A DNA stretch of 43,057 nucleotides, taken from the NCBI GenBank assembly GCA_020634035.1, contig JACKCM010000011.1, forward strand, positions 1 through 43,057. The letters run 5' to 3'. This DNA comes from Candidatus Obscuribacterales bacterium. GTDB taxonomy: Bacteria; Cyanobacteriota; Vampirovibrionia; Obscuribacterales; Obscuribacteraceae. The notes under the pieces are model-generated. The model made no database searches and was not told where the DNA came from. It saw nothing but the letters and a program-made list of their open reading frames with translations. The position numbers and the translations under genes were made by a program. Positions 7,915 to 16,044 of the stretch are shown here, piece by piece (the first letter of the stretch is position 1; the number at the start of each line of letters is the position of its first letter).

Positions 7915-8313
7915 ATGACGAAAGGAGATTTGTTGAAGGCTGCCATAGTGCTCGCCATTATTGTACCGGGTATTTTCATCGCTATCAGGGAAGAGAAAGA
8001 GCCAAAAGAGGTAATCAAAGGCGATATTTCATTCTACGGTAATAAACTGGCCGGGGAGCGCACAGCTTCCGGTGAGGTCTTCGATCCCAAAGAACTCACT
8101 GCGGCGCATCCTCACCTCCCGATTGGATCGAAAGTCGAGGTTGAGAATATGGAGAACAATAAAAAAGTGACAGTCGAGATCAATGATAGAGGACCTTACG
8201 CAGCCGATAGAAAATTGGATGTGTCTAAAAAAGCCGCTGAGAAGCTGAATTTTGTAAAAAAGGGTGAAACCAGGGCAAAAATAACTGTTCTTGAAAAACC
8301 GGAGGGCAAGTAG
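7915..8313 (+). CDS. RlpA-like double-psi beta-barrel protein
   Basis: A 132-residue protein with an N-terminal membrane anchor (about 6-23) followed by one double-psi beta-barrel domain of the RlpA family: ISFYGNKLAGERTASGE, LTAAHPHLPIGSKVEVEN and INDRGPYAADRKLDVSKKAA are all near-consensus, including the catalytic-region Asp in INDRGP. RlpA proteins are septal or envelope lytic transglycosylases acting on denuded peptidoglycan strands. The SPOR domain found in many RlpA proteins is missing, so targeting must differ. An AAAGGAG site overlaps the beginning of the gene rather than preceding it at the normal distance, so the exact start is a little uncertain. Confidence 0.88.
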   Translation: MTKGDLLKAAIVLAIIVPGIFIAIREEKEPKEVIKGDISFYGNKLAGERTASGEVFDPKELTAAHPHLPIGSKVEVENMENNKKVTVEINDRGPYAADRKLDVSKKAAEKLNFVKKGETRAKITVLEKPEGK

Positions 8314-8324
8314 GAATATACTCT

Positions 8325-8353
8325 TTCATTAGAAGATCTCTGTTTTGCGCTAT
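8325..8353 (+). promoter_or_regulatory. possible GCTAT-class promoter for the PAS kinase (weak)
   Basis: GCTAT (8349-8353) in the context TGCGCTATTATAC. The upstream half is poor: TTCAT at 8325-8329 is 19 bases away. Confidence 0.3.
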
Positions 8354-8404
8354 TATACGGATTGATACTCTTAACTGCATGCGTTCTGGCGAATCTGTTC
8401 TAGA

Positions 8405-9562
8405 ATGGAATTTGTAGAGTTCATAAGGAAAACAGTAATCAGTATGGATTTGGATAGACTGGTAGCCTCCGGTCCCGGAGCAAATCCGGATAGAGATCTC
8501 CGTAGCAAGTTGCTCGCTTCCATCGTCGAGTCCTCCGAAGATGCCATTATTAGCTTTCTGCTGGATGGGACTGTTATGAGCTGGAACAGAGGTGCCCAGG
8601 AACTCTTCGGCTATTCTGTCGAGATGACCATGGGCAAGACTCTCAAACATTTGATCGGACCTGAGATGGAGAATGTGATCGCTTCGCTCGATCGCGGTGC
8701 CAGCCATCGTATCCACGAAATTTCTTACATAGATCCCCATGGACACTTGCTTTATCTTTCTTTGCGTGTCTCTCCGATTCTCGATGAAGAGGGCAAAGTC
8801 GGTAGTGGTGCTGCTATATTCAGAGACATTACCGCTTTGAAGCAGTATGAAGAGGAGCTGCTTAAGACTTCGCGGCGACTTGAACATTTGAACCAAGAGC
8901 TCAAGCAGTTTACCTGGGTGGCTGCCCATGATCTGAGAGAGCCTGTTCGAAATATGGCTACTTATGCCAGGCTGCTCCAGAGCGATTATTATCAAAAGCT
9001 CGACGAAGAAGGGCGACAGTTTCTTGACTATATTGCCCGTTCATCGGTGAAAGCGATGGAGCGACTGGACGCTGTTTTGAAGTACAGTGAGCTCGATCAA
9101 GAAGAACTTTCGACCAGTGCTGTGGATTTGAATATAATTGTGGCTAAAGTGCTCGAAAATCTTTCGGAGAAAGTGGAGCAAAGCGAAGCCCGGGTAGATG
9201 TGAAAAAGCTGCCGGTGGTGAATGCCGATGCCGATCATATGGAAGAGCTTTTCTTTCATCTTTTGGACAATGCTCTCAAGTTTAAAGGAGTGGAGCCTCC
9301 CTTGATCGAGATTGACGCTGTCTCAGAAGGTGGCTTCTGGACCGTTTCGGTGACCGACAATGGTATCGGTATAGGTGAAGAGAACGTCAGTCGAGTATTC
9401 GAGATGTTTCAACGTTTGAACGGCGATAGTTATCCTGGCGAAGGGCTCGGTCTTGCCATCGCAAAAAAAATAGTCGAACTCCATCGCGGCGGTATTCGTG
9501 CAGAAACCTCACCACAAGGAGGCTCCGTCTTTCGATTTATTTTGGAGGAGAGTTCAGTATGA
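8405..9562 (+). CDS. PAS-domain sensor histidine kinase
   Basis: A 385-residue soluble kinase: one PAS domain (about 36-146, with WNRGAQELFGYS and the DITALKQYEEE linker), a HisKA domain with phospho-acceptor His175 in AAHDLREP, and an HATPase with DNGIGI and a GEGLGL lid. No membrane segment or signal peptide, so it senses a cytoplasmic cue. The kinase part is paralogous to those at 1272 and 14154, pointing to local duplication with swapped sensor domains. No receiver gene is adjacent, so it is an orphan kinase. The ATG at 8405 lacks a good ribosome site; an in-frame ATG at 8444 is an alternative. Confidence 0.9.
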   Translation: MEFVEFIRKTVISMDLDRLVASGPGANPDRDLRSKLLASIVESSEDAIISFLLDGTVMSWNRGAQELFGYSVEMTMGKTLKHLIGPEMENVIASLDRGASHRIHEISYIDPHGHLLYLSLRVSPILDEEGKVGSGAAIFRDITALKQYEEELLKTSRRLEHLNQELKQFTWVAAHDLREPVRNMATYARLLQSDYYQKLDEEGRQFLDYIARSSVKAMERLDAVLKYSELDQEELSTSAVDLNIIVAKVLENLSEKVEQSEARVDVKKLPVVNADADHMEELFFHLLDNALKFKGVEPPLIEIDAVSEGGFWTVSVTDNGIGIGEENVSRVFEMFQRLNGDSYPGEGLGLAIAKKIVELHRGGIRAETSPQGGSVFRFILEESSV

Positions 9563-9624
9563 GATCGACTTTTGACTCTAGATTTAATATCATTACCGGT
9601 TACTTTCAGGAGAAGTAGAAGTCT

Positions 9625-9978
9625 ATGTTTAAAGCCACCCTCAGAAAAGCCGTTCCTTTATTGCTTGCAGCAATATCTCTTGCTGTCTCATCCGCTGCCA
9701 TGGCGAAGGATTTCACAATCTACGATCGGCAGATTCAACTGATGAAGGATGTCAATCAGGCTCAGAAAACCAGTGAACTCACAGACAAAGAGGCGCATAA
9801 ACTGCGGAAGAAGCTCGCTGTGGTGGCTCGCAAAAAGCGCAAGATGCTAAAGAAAGATGACGAGAGCCAGCTGAGCACCGCCAATCGCATTGAGCTCGAG
9901 AAAGATCTCAATGATATAAGCGTCGAGATCAAGAAGCTCAGCCTGGAGAAGCGGGTGGAAGCCCAGAAGCAGAAATAA
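9625..9978 (+). CDS. secreted helical repeat protein (single repeat)
   Basis: A 117-residue exported protein: a signal peptide (1-27, cleavage after AMA) then a lysine-rich helical domain. Residues about 35-109 match one unit of the repeat seen three times in the protein at 12727: a helix starting RQIQL, the turn SELTDKEAHKLRKKL, a basic helix, then a second LTxxE-type half (QLSTANRIELEKDL) and a closing helix. The function is unknown; the composition would suit periplasmic binding to an anionic partner. CAGGAG precedes the ATG. It follows the PAS kinase by 62 bases on the same strand and may be cotranscribed. Confidence 0.75.
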   Translation: MFKATLRKAVPLLLAAISLAVSSAAMAKDFTIYDRQIQLMKDVNQAQKTSELTDKEAHKLRKKLAVVARKKRKMLKKDDESQLSTANRIELEKDLNDISVEIKKLSLEKRVEAQKQK

Positions 9979-9992
9979 GTCGTTATTTCTAA

Positions 9993-10982
9993 CTAGTGAT
10001 TGACCAGCCAGTTGTATATGAGGGCGCCGTTCTCTCTGGTTAACTCCGACTCTTCTAAGAGCAGGTGCTCTCCGTCTCCTACCACCACCAGAATCTTTTC
10101 GGGACAGGTGATGTCGTTGAAGAGTTCTATGGTCCCTTTTGGTTTGACAAGGCGGTCTTCAAACCCAGCCATCATAAGGACAGGGGTCTTCTCTATGAGG
10201 GCGGCGTTGTCTTTGTTGCTTCTCATGAAAGCGTTGAATTGCTTCAATTCTTCCGGAGTAAGGTCCATTTTTATATTCGGGTCGGATTTGAGCTGATTTT
10301 GCAAATCTTCATCCGATGTGGCTTTCTCAATCACTTCCGACGAAAGGTCTATCGGTTTGTCTTTGTCTTCTATGTAATGAGCGCCTACAACAATCTTCTC
10401 TTTGAGATCGCCGTAGCGCTCTCCTGATGGCACGCAGGAGATGAGACCATCAACCAGATCCGGATAGCGGGATGTGACCGCCAGGGATATGGCTCCGCCC
10501 ATGGATTCTCCCACTATATAAATTTTGGTGCCCGGTATCTTGCTGCGCAATAGCTTGAGAGCGTTCTCCAGGTCGGTTATACAGGCTTCGAAGTCTACTT
10601 CGCTGGTTTCTGGATTGCGACGCCAGCTTCCGAAGCCGCGTACATCGATGGCATAGACAGCTATTCCTCTGGCTGCCATGAAGCGACCGAAGCGTTCGAA
10701 TGACTTGCTGCTGAATCCAAGACCATGGACACAGAGAAGCACCCGGTGAGGTCTATTTTTGGGAAGCCAGGATTTATAAGGTATATCGAGTCCGGCATGC
10801 CAGGGCTTAGCCGCCGGGCTCGTTTTGCGTGGAGCGGGTTTCTTGCGGCTGCTTCTTCTGGCTGCAATCAGAACAGGGTTTTGCTTGGCCAGCTCGGCGG
10901 CAACCAGTGGCTGTGCTGTGGTCAGGGTTGATCCCAGAATTGTCGATCCCAGAACAAAAGTGGAAAGTATCTTTTTACGCAT
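9993..10982 (-). CDS. secreted alpha/beta hydrolase (monoacylglycerol lipase-like)
   Basis: A 329-residue exported hydrolase. A signal peptide (MRKKILSTF onward, about 30 residues) and a basic, proline-rich linker precede an alpha/beta-hydrolase domain with the oxyanion loop CVHGLGFSSKSF, the nucleophile elbow GESMGG, the acid in AGFEDRLVKP and the catalytic His in GDGEHLLLEE. The fold and motif spacing match the Hydrolase_4/lysophospholipase group, so a monoacylglycerol or other ester is a reasonable substrate (inference). I choose the ATG at 10982 because a GAGGAG site lies just ahead and the signal peptide begins there; an ATG at 11060 would add a non-signal extension. It is convergent with the repeat protein at 9625. 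Confidence 0.85.
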   Translation of the reverse strand: MRKKILSTFVLGSTILGSTLTTAQPLVAAELAKQNPVLIAARRSSRKKPAPRKTSPAAKPWHAGLDIPYKSWLPKNRPHRVLLCVHGLGFSSKSFERFGRFMAARGIAVYAIDVRGFGSWRRNPETSEVDFEACITDLENALKLLRSKIPGTKIYIVGESMGGAISLAVTSRYPDLVDGLISCVPSGERYGDLKEKIVVGAHYIEDKDKPIDLSSEVIEKATSDEDLQNQLKSDPNIKMDLTPEELKQFNAFMRSNKDNAALIEKTPVLMMAGFEDRLVKPKGTIELFNDITCPEKILVVVGDGEHLLLEESELTRENGALIYNWLVNH

Positions 10983-11166
10983 AGTCTCCTCGCTGACATC
11001 GTGCTGCCGGATTGAATTCGACGAGTATATCCTCTTTACATTCCCTGACATTAACCTCACCTTTCCTCAACATGTGCTACAAAGTAATTACAATGATGCA
11101 GGTACTCCAGTAGAGGGAGCTGAGGGATCGGGTCCATTGGGGCAGCACCAATCCTGCAACCAATTC

Positions 11167-11215
11167 AAAAGCAAAAGAGAATCGACATTTAAACAGTCGC
11201 TTCTCTTTTGCTTTT
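11167..11215 (-). terminator. rho-independent terminator (minus strand)
   Basis: A perfect 15-base stem (11167-11181 with 11201-11215) around a 19-base loop; read on the minus strand it ends in TTTT, just after the stop of the gene at 11230. Confidence 0.75.
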
Positions 11216-11229
11216 TGACCTTTGTTCTT

Positions 11230-12108
11230 TTATCGAGTATACGAAGTAACCGATTCGGCATACTTTGAATCTTCACTTTCTTCTTCGGTCATAGGTACAT
11301 CTTCATAGTCTTCTTTGCCGAGCTTTTCTATAATAAAGCGTCGGTGCCTCCAGGCAAATAACGCTGCGATAGGTGTTCCGACGGCGACTAGAAGTCCCAC
11401 AGCTATAACCGCCACCAGTATCAATGTACTGGTCAGACTGACCACCTCTTTCAGTTCTTTGAGGTCCTTTTTCAGACTGGTAAGCTGTCCGCTCACATTG
11501 CTCACCGGTGACTGGAGATTGACTACGGGTTCATACATTTTATCGAGCTGCTTCTCGACATGTCCCATTCGATCGTTTACCGATTGCATCTGGCCGTTGA
11601 CTCGGTGCATATGACCGTTCACTCTGCCCATGCCACCACCTATGGTATCCATCTTGGTCTCTACAGTTCCCATATCTTCTCTGAGACCGACCATCGGTTT
11701 TTGCAGATTGGCTATCGGGGCTTCCAGTCTCATGATCTGTTTTTCCAGGTGTACTACTCGGTCTTGCATGTCGGTGACCGGCTTGAATACCCAGTGCAGG
11801 GGATTGAGATGTTTCCATTGAAAACCTTTCTCCTCTTTGAATTTAGACTGGTCTATATCCACCCCGTCTATTTCATTACTTGCTTTGATCATCTTTTCAT
11901 CGATCGTGTCACGGTTCTCATTAACTGTCTTCTCGGTCACTTTCGATTTTGAGATCTCGCCTTTATCGTTATCTACTACGATGATCTCTTGTTTTTCCGG
12001 GCTTGCTGTCGAGGAATCCTTAGATACCGCCAGAGAAGCGCCGGTGGTGCATGTCAAAAGCACTATCGATAGTGCCAGCGGCATGAGTATTTTTTTTCTA
12101 GTGTTCAT
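11230..12108 (-). CDS. exported coiled-coil membrane protein
   Basis: A 292-residue protein: signal peptide (1-27), acidic/polar region, a long coiled coil (about 108-225), a membrane helix (about 226-252) and a short acidic cytoplasmic tail. The coiled coil has two kinds of internal repeat: LEAPIANLQKPM-like units with proline, and a run at about 152-185 of seven-residue units with Met and Val in register (GGGMGRV, NGHMHRV, NGQMQSV, NDRMGHV). It looks like an envelope spacer or scaffold; no catalytic motif is present. The start at 12108 has GGAGAG eight bases upstream; an ATG at 12153 would place a hydrophilic stretch before the signal peptide. Confidence 0.75.
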   Translation of the reverse strand: MNTRKKILMPLALSIVLLTCTTGASLAVSKDSSTASPEKQEIIVVDNDKGEISKSKVTEKTVNENRDTIDEKMIKASNEIDGVDIDQSKFKEEKGFQWKHLNPLHWVFKPVTDMQDRVVHLEKQIMRLEAPIANLQKPMVGLREDMGTVETKMDTIGGGMGRVNGHMHRVNGQMQSVNDRMGHVEKQLDKMYEPVVNLQSPVSNVSGQLTSLKKDLKELKEVVSLTSTLILVAVIAVGLLVAVGTPIAALFAWRHRRFIIEKLGKEDYEDVPMTEEESEDSKYAESVTSYTR

Positions 12109-12146
12109 TTTGCGCTCTCCAATATCATTTTTCTTACATTTATTCG

Positions 12147-12173
12147 ATAGCACGCTTCAGTCGGCGCCTTGCT
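12147..12173 (-). promoter_or_regulatory. AGCAA-N17-GCTAT promoter for the coiled-coil protein
   Basis: On the minus strand AGCAA (12173-12169), 17 bases, GCTAT (12151-12147), 38 bases before the ATG at 12108. Confidence 0.55.
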
Positions 12174-12201
12174 TTCGCCTATATAAAAGGAACGGTCCAA
12201 T

Positions 12202-12228
12202 CGCATCACCCGGGGCATATTGCGCTAT
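12202..12228 (+). promoter_or_regulatory. CGCAT-N17-GCTAT promoter for the holin-like/repeat operon
   Basis: CGCAT (12202-12206), 17 bases, GCTAT (12224-12228), 69 bases before the ATG at 12298. Divergent from the site at 12147-12173. Confidence 0.55.
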
Positions 12229-12297
12229 CAAATTAGGGCGGACAGATGTAAGAAATTGATTTTAAGAAGACTCGCAGGGCGAGTAGAGGAGGAACAA

Positions 12298-12687
12298 ATG
12301 GCATTTCTAGCAAGACTGATTATTTTGGCCCTGGCATTTAATTTTGTATTACCTTCAATACCAGGTATAGAGGTTCATGGCGGATTTGGGGTCTCGCTCG
12401 GATTGGCACTTTTGTTCTCTATACTTGGCATGATTGTCAGCTGGGTGGCGGCGGCTTTGACGGCGGTACTTGCGGTAGGAACTCTCGGTATGGGACTGCT
12501 CTTGCTGATCCCTCTCTGGGTCCTGGGATTCTGGTTGATTCCTGCCTATGTTCTGATGCTCACCTCTGATGTTATGCCGGCATATCTTTCTGTATCCGGA
12601 TGGACGCCGGCTGTAATGGGTGGTCTGATCACACTGTTCATCGGCATTTTGACTGACGCCGGTACCGATGAATTGGTTACCGCCTGA
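12298..12687 (+). CDS. YvlD/phage-holin-IV-like membrane protein
   Basis: A 129-residue, very hydrophobic protein with four predicted membrane helices. The pattern (ALAFNFVLPSIPGIEVHG in helix 1, a Gly-rich hairpin around GTLGMGLLLLIPLW, then a final helix after an amphipathic stretch) fits the YvlD/mycobacterial four-TMS holin family, which despite the name is common on chromosomes and often sits in envelope-stress operons. The ATG at 12298 is preceded by AGGAGG at five bases; an earlier in-frame start at 12220 lacks this. The secreted repeat protein follows after 39 bases, so the two form an operon. Confidence 0.65.
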   Translation: MAFLARLIILALAFNFVLPSIPGIEVHGGFGVSLGLALLFSILGMIVSWVAAALTAVLAVGTLGMGLLLLIPLWVLGFWLIPAYVLMLTSDVMPAYLSVSGWTPAVMGGLITLFIGILTDAGTDELVTA

Positions 12688-12726
12688 TTTTGGTTATTTA
12701 TCAAATTGCAAAGGAGAATATTAGCG

Positions 12727-13755
12727 ATGAAAAAAACAGGATTTGTGTATGCGGGTCTTCTGGCGGCTTTGACATTGTCGCTCGGTAATTCCCAGCCTGC
12801 CATGGCCCTGGACTTTGAAGATGTGTTGAGAACGGTTTTAAATACGGTGTCTACCGGAACGCTTCCCTATTCTTCTAGTTCGGTGAAGACCAGTATCGAT
12901 GATCGACAACTGCGTCTGCGAGAGCAGATCAACGCCGGTGTCGCCACCGGGCAGCTCACCATTGATGAGGCTGCCGATCTGCGCAATCAGCTCATTAATA
13001 TATCCAGTCGGGAGTCTTCCTACCTGAATGATGGAGTGCTCTCTATTGATGAGACCAGGTATCTTCTCGATGATCTCACAGATTTGTCGAGAAGGCTGGA
13101 TGTTTATATGACCAACGATAGCACCAATGGCGGCAACGCGGTCAATGATCACGCCCTCTGGTTCCAGCGCTTTGCGGCAAGACCTCTGGCTGACGGCACC
13201 CTGCCCAATGCAGCTCTGAGAAAAGCTCATATCGACGCCCAGCAGGCTGAGCTAGGTGCCAGGATAGAACAGGGCGTTCTAGACGGCAAGCTCACCTGGG
13301 ATGAAGCCGCCAGGCTGCGTAAGGAACTCACCGACAATCAGACCGATGAAGCTCGATATCTGGCCGACGGAAGGCTGAGCTATGATGAAGAGTTGAACCT
13401 CAGGAAAGACCTTTTAGCGCTCGATCGAAAAACCAGTCAAGAATTGACTGATAGAAACTACCGAGACTCGCGATTCAGGCATGGTAATCATGGACGGCAC
13501 CACAGAAGCACCAGTGTCAATACCAGGCAGACATTGCTGAGGCAGCGCATAGACAGTGGTCTTTCTTCCGGCCGGCTCACCGCCCAGGAGGCAGCTAAGC
13601 TGTATAAGAAAGAAGACCAGATAAGAGATATGGAAGCTCGGTTGCGAGTCAGCGGCAGCGGACTAAACTGGAGAGAAGAGAGGAATCTTCTCAATCGGCT
13701 TGATAATTTGTCTAAACAAATCAATAGAGAACTCTACGATCGTCAGGTCCGATAG
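12727..13755 (+). CDS. secreted three-repeat helical protein
   Basis: A 342-residue exported protein: signal peptide (1-27, AMA cleavage), then three related units at about 58-124, 168-238 and 264-338. Each unit reads RQxxLRxxIxxG, xGxLTxxEAxxLRxxL, a linker with Glu and Tyr-Leu, then DGxLSxxExxxLxxxLxxL; the two DG-L-T/S-xx-E turns are EF-hand-like in spacing but lack a full set of calcium ligands. A His/Arg-rich stretch (HGNHGRHHR, about 252-260) separates units 2 and 3. The one-unit relative is at 9625. The function is unknown. The ATG at 12727 has AAAGGAG upstream; a TTG at 12706 would overlap that site. Confidence 0.75.
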   Translation: MKKTGFVYAGLLAALTLSLGNSQPAMALDFEDVLRTVLNTVSTGTLPYSSSSVKTSIDDRQLRLREQINAGVATGQLTIDEAADLRNQLINISSRESSYLNDGVLSIDETRYLLDDLTDLSRRLDVYMTNDSTNGGNAVNDHALWFQRFAARPLADGTLPNAALRKAHIDAQQAELGARIEQGVLDGKLTWDEAARLRKELTDNQTDEARYLADGRLSYDEELNLRKDLLALDRKTSQELTDRNYRDSRFRHGNHGRHHRSTSVNTRQTLLRQRIDSGLSSGRLTAQEAAKLYKKEDQIRDMEARLRVSGSGLNWREERNLLNRLDNLSKQINRELYDRQVR

Positions 13756-13787
13756 ATTTATTTGCAGTTTGCAGTCAATAAAAAATC

Positions 13788-13821
13788 GAAAGAAGCAGGC
13801 TGCAATCAGCCTGCTTCTTTC
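13788..13821. terminator. bidirectional rho-independent terminator
   Basis: A perfect 15-base stem (13788-13802 with 13807-13821) and four-base loop between the convergent genes at 12727 and 13840, with A-run on the left and T-rich stem end on the right. Confidence 0.85.
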
Positions 13822-13839
13822 TTCAACGAGGTGCTGGAA

Positions 13840-14046
13840 TCAGCAGCAACCTCTTCCTTTGAGGTATTCTTCCACCTGTTTTTCAGCGAGTTCGCGGCGA
13901 ATTCCGTAGCGCTCCTGAATTTTTCCGATCAGCTTGTCATTATCTGCTTCGATGGCCAGTAAGTCGTCATCGGTCAGATCTGCCCACTTCTCTTTGATAG
14001 CACCTTTAACTTGATTCCAATTACCTTTTAGCTGTAATTTATTCAT
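13840..14046 (-). CDS. CsbD-family stress protein
   Basis: A 68-residue protein matching the CsbD (UPF0337) family throughout: LQLKGNWNQVKGAIKEKWADLTDDDL at the start and the helical C-terminus RRELAEKQVEEYLKG. The length is typical. CsbD is a small, abundant general-stress protein; in Bacillus subtilis it belongs to the sigma-B regulon. The tail ends unusually in Gly-Cys-Cys, which could bind metal or be oxidised. The ATG has an AGGAG site upstream. Its promoter at 14082-14108 is of the recurrent class, which supports a stress-regulon reading of that class. Confidence 0.92.
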   Translation of the reverse strand: MNKLQLKGNWNQVKGAIKEKWADLTDDDLLAIEADNDKLIGKIQERYGIRRELAEKQVEEYLKGRGCC

Positions 14047-14081
14047 AAGTTTCTCCTGTGTTTCATGACTTCATTCTTCGT

Positions 14082-14108
14082 TTAGCACATTGCACTTGGG
14101 CCGATGCA
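14082..14108 (-). promoter_or_regulatory. TGCAT-N17-GCTAA promoter for the CsbD gene
   Basis: On the minus strand TGCAT (14108-14104), 17 bases, GCTAA (14086-14082), 35 bases before the ATG at 14046. Confidence 0.55.
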
Positions 14109-14153
14109 CTGTCGTTTCGTGTACCATGTATAGAGTCGGGGGATAGATCTTAT

Positions 14154-15731
14154 ATGAGCAGGAAGAAACAACTGGCAGGTATGAAGAGCACCTTCGATTC
14201 GATGCCGGTGCCTATTCTCTGGGGTGAGAGTCCGGTTGATATGACCTGTTCTAATGAAGCTTTCTCAGTCATTTCAGGTTTGGGTGAAGATGAATTAGGT
14301 GGATCTTCCTGGACTGTCTGTCTGAATTCAAGAGTTCGTAAAGGCACTTTGGAGCTATTGACTCTGGCGGAGGCCAATGGTGAAGAGGTGACATTCGAGA
14401 TCGAAATCAAAAAAGGCAGAAAGCAACGTCACGAATTAATCGCATTTTTAAAACGGTCCACAAGCCAGGAAAATCTGTGGTTTATTCTATTTCAACCCAG
14501 GATAACTCAGAGTTCAAGGAACAATCTGGTTGGAAGCCTGATAGATAGTTACAGTGGAAAATTTAGTACGGATCTGTCGGCCGATAAGAGCTCTAGCTCA
14601 TTGTCCGGTTCTTATCCGGCTTTGTCCCTGGGGGATTCTGGCAAGACCTCATCTCCTTCCAATTACGAGCTTTCCAGAGTGGTTGAGCTTTCTGTCGATG
14701 CCATCATCACTTTCTCTCTCAACGGTTTGATCGAGAGCTGGAATGACGGTGCCACAAGTTTATATGGTTTTAGTGCGGAGGAGGCGGTGGGTAGGGACCT
14801 GTCTTTGATTGTCCCAATCGAGAGGAAAGATGAAATTGATGAGCTTCTGGTGGCGCTAAAGGAAGACAGGCTTGTGGAAGCTTATGAGACTATTAGACTA
14901 ACCCGAGACAATAAAGTGGTGCATGTTTCGCTGGTGGTATCACCACTCAAGGATGTAACTGGGCGGGTAATCGCAGGCTTTTCTATTGCAAGGGATATAA
15001 CCCGCCGTAAGCAAGCGGAGGAGGCGCTCTTGAGTCAGGCTCATCAACTCGCCAAAACGAATGTGGAGCTTGAAAAACTTGCCTGGATGGTTGCCCATGA
15101 TCTTAAGGAGCCGATTCGCACTATGACCACGTATGCTCATCTGGTGGCAGATGAACTTTCGATTGAGGCAGACTCCGATATTGGTGCCATGCTTGCTTTT
15201 ATGACTCAGGCAGGATTGAGAGCTACGGATCGAATTCAGGATGTACTGACCTACGGCTCTTTGGGCAAGAAAGATTTTGCCATGGAGATGACAGATATGA
15301 ATAATCTGGTCCAGAGAGTTCTGGCCGACTTGCAGAGAGTTATCGAGGACAGAGGCGCGAGAATTGAGGTGGAAAAGCTCCCCAAAGCTAGAGTAAATCG
15401 TTCTACCATTTCATTGCTATTTCAAAATCTGATTTCGAATGCTATCAAGTTCAGTGAGCCAAACCAGGCTCCTCTGGTCAAGATCGCCTGTAAAAAGCAA
15501 GGCCAGGGTTTGATCTTCGAGGTGAGCGACAGCGGCATAGGTATAGGCGAATCGGCGGGAGACAAGGTTTTCGACATGTTCTCCCGCCTTGAACCTAATA
15601 CCTATCCTGGTACCGGAATAGGGCTGGCTATTTGCAAGAAGGTTGTGGAGCTTCATGGTGGCAGCATCTGGTATGATTCCGGACCCCGAAAAGGCACCAC
15701 TTTTTATTTCTCAATTGCTCTCGAGCAGTGA
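14154..15731 (+). CDS. two-PAS sensor histidine kinase
   Basis: A 525-residue soluble kinase: an N-terminal PAS-like domain (about 11-115, MPVPILWGE and FSVISGLGEDELGG), a Ser-rich linker (116-170), a canonical PAS (about 174-285, WNDGATSLYGFSAEE, DITRRKQAEEAL), HisKA with His315 in VAHDLKEP, and HATPase with DSGIGI and GTGIGL. It is paralogous to the kinases at 1272 and 8405. I place the start at the ATG at 14154, ten bases after GGGGGA; the in-frame ATG at 14058 would leave almost no space for the divergent CsbD promoter and adds an unconserved extension. No receiver is adjacent. Confidence 0.88.
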   Translation: MSRKKQLAGMKSTFDSMPVPILWGESPVDMTCSNEAFSVISGLGEDELGGSSWTVCLNSRVRKGTLELLTLAEANGEEVTFEIEIKKGRKQRHELIAFLKRSTSQENLWFILFQPRITQSSRNNLVGSLIDSYSGKFSTDLSADKSSSSLSGSYPALSLGDSGKTSSPSNYELSRVVELSVDAIITFSLNGLIESWNDGATSLYGFSAEEAVGRDLSLIVPIERKDEIDELLVALKEDRLVEAYETIRLTRDNKVVHVSLVVSPLKDVTGRVIAGFSIARDITRRKQAEEALLSQAHQLAKTNVELEKLAWMVAHDLKEPIRTMTTYAHLVADELSIEADSDIGAMLAFMTQAGLRATDRIQDVLTYGSLGKKDFAMEMTDMNNLVQRVLADLQRVIEDRGARIEVEKLPKARVNRSTISLLFQNLISNAIKFSEPNQAPLVKIACKKQGQGLIFEVSDSGIGIGESAGDKVFDMFSRLEPNTYPGTGIGLAICKKVVELHGGSIWYDSGPRKGTTFYFSIALEQ

Positions 15732-15758
15732 TATTCATTTACTCTCTCCTAGAGGTCC

Positions 15759-16025
15759 CTAGGCTGGTAAACCAGCAAGGGGGGATTTGATCAAGATAAC
15801 ATCATCCCCGGGACCGACTAAACCTTCGACTCTTTCAGAGTTATAGGTGTCCGGAATAATTACAGGCACTTCGACTTCTTGCTCGATCCGGCTCTCCATC
15901 GATAATAGTTCGCCTGGTTTCAGGTGGATGGACCAGAAGGTTAGAATCATAAATGACGCCAGTATCACAGAGAATGTCGTAAATGTTGAAAAACTCTCTT
16001 GCTCGTTATAAATGTGGTTTATCAT
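15759..16025 (-). CDS. small membrane protein, 88 aa
   Basis: An 88-residue protein with one membrane helix (about residues 15-34, FTTFSVILASFMILTFWSI) and a hydrophilic C-terminal domain rich in Val, Glu and Pro (VEVPVIIPDTYNSERVEGLV). I know no family. The start is the ATG at 16025, six bases after a perfect AGGAGG; a longer reading from 16070 has no such site and would overlap the upstream gene. It is the second gene of a two-gene minus-strand unit with the 63-residue membrane protein, 19 bases apart, and is convergent with the kinase at 14154. Confidence 0.72.
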   Translation of the reverse strand: MINHIYNEQESFSTFTTFSVILASFMILTFWSIHLKPGELLSMESRIEQEVEVPVIIPDTYNSERVEGLVGPGDDVILIKSPLAGLPA

Positions 16026-16044
16026 CGGATGCCTCCTTTCTTGC

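Noticed and set aside
14058..14153. N-terminal extension of the kinase to an ATG at 14058
   Set aside because: It would overlap the divergent CsbD promoter and adds a segment without PAS character; the ATG at 14154 is preferred.
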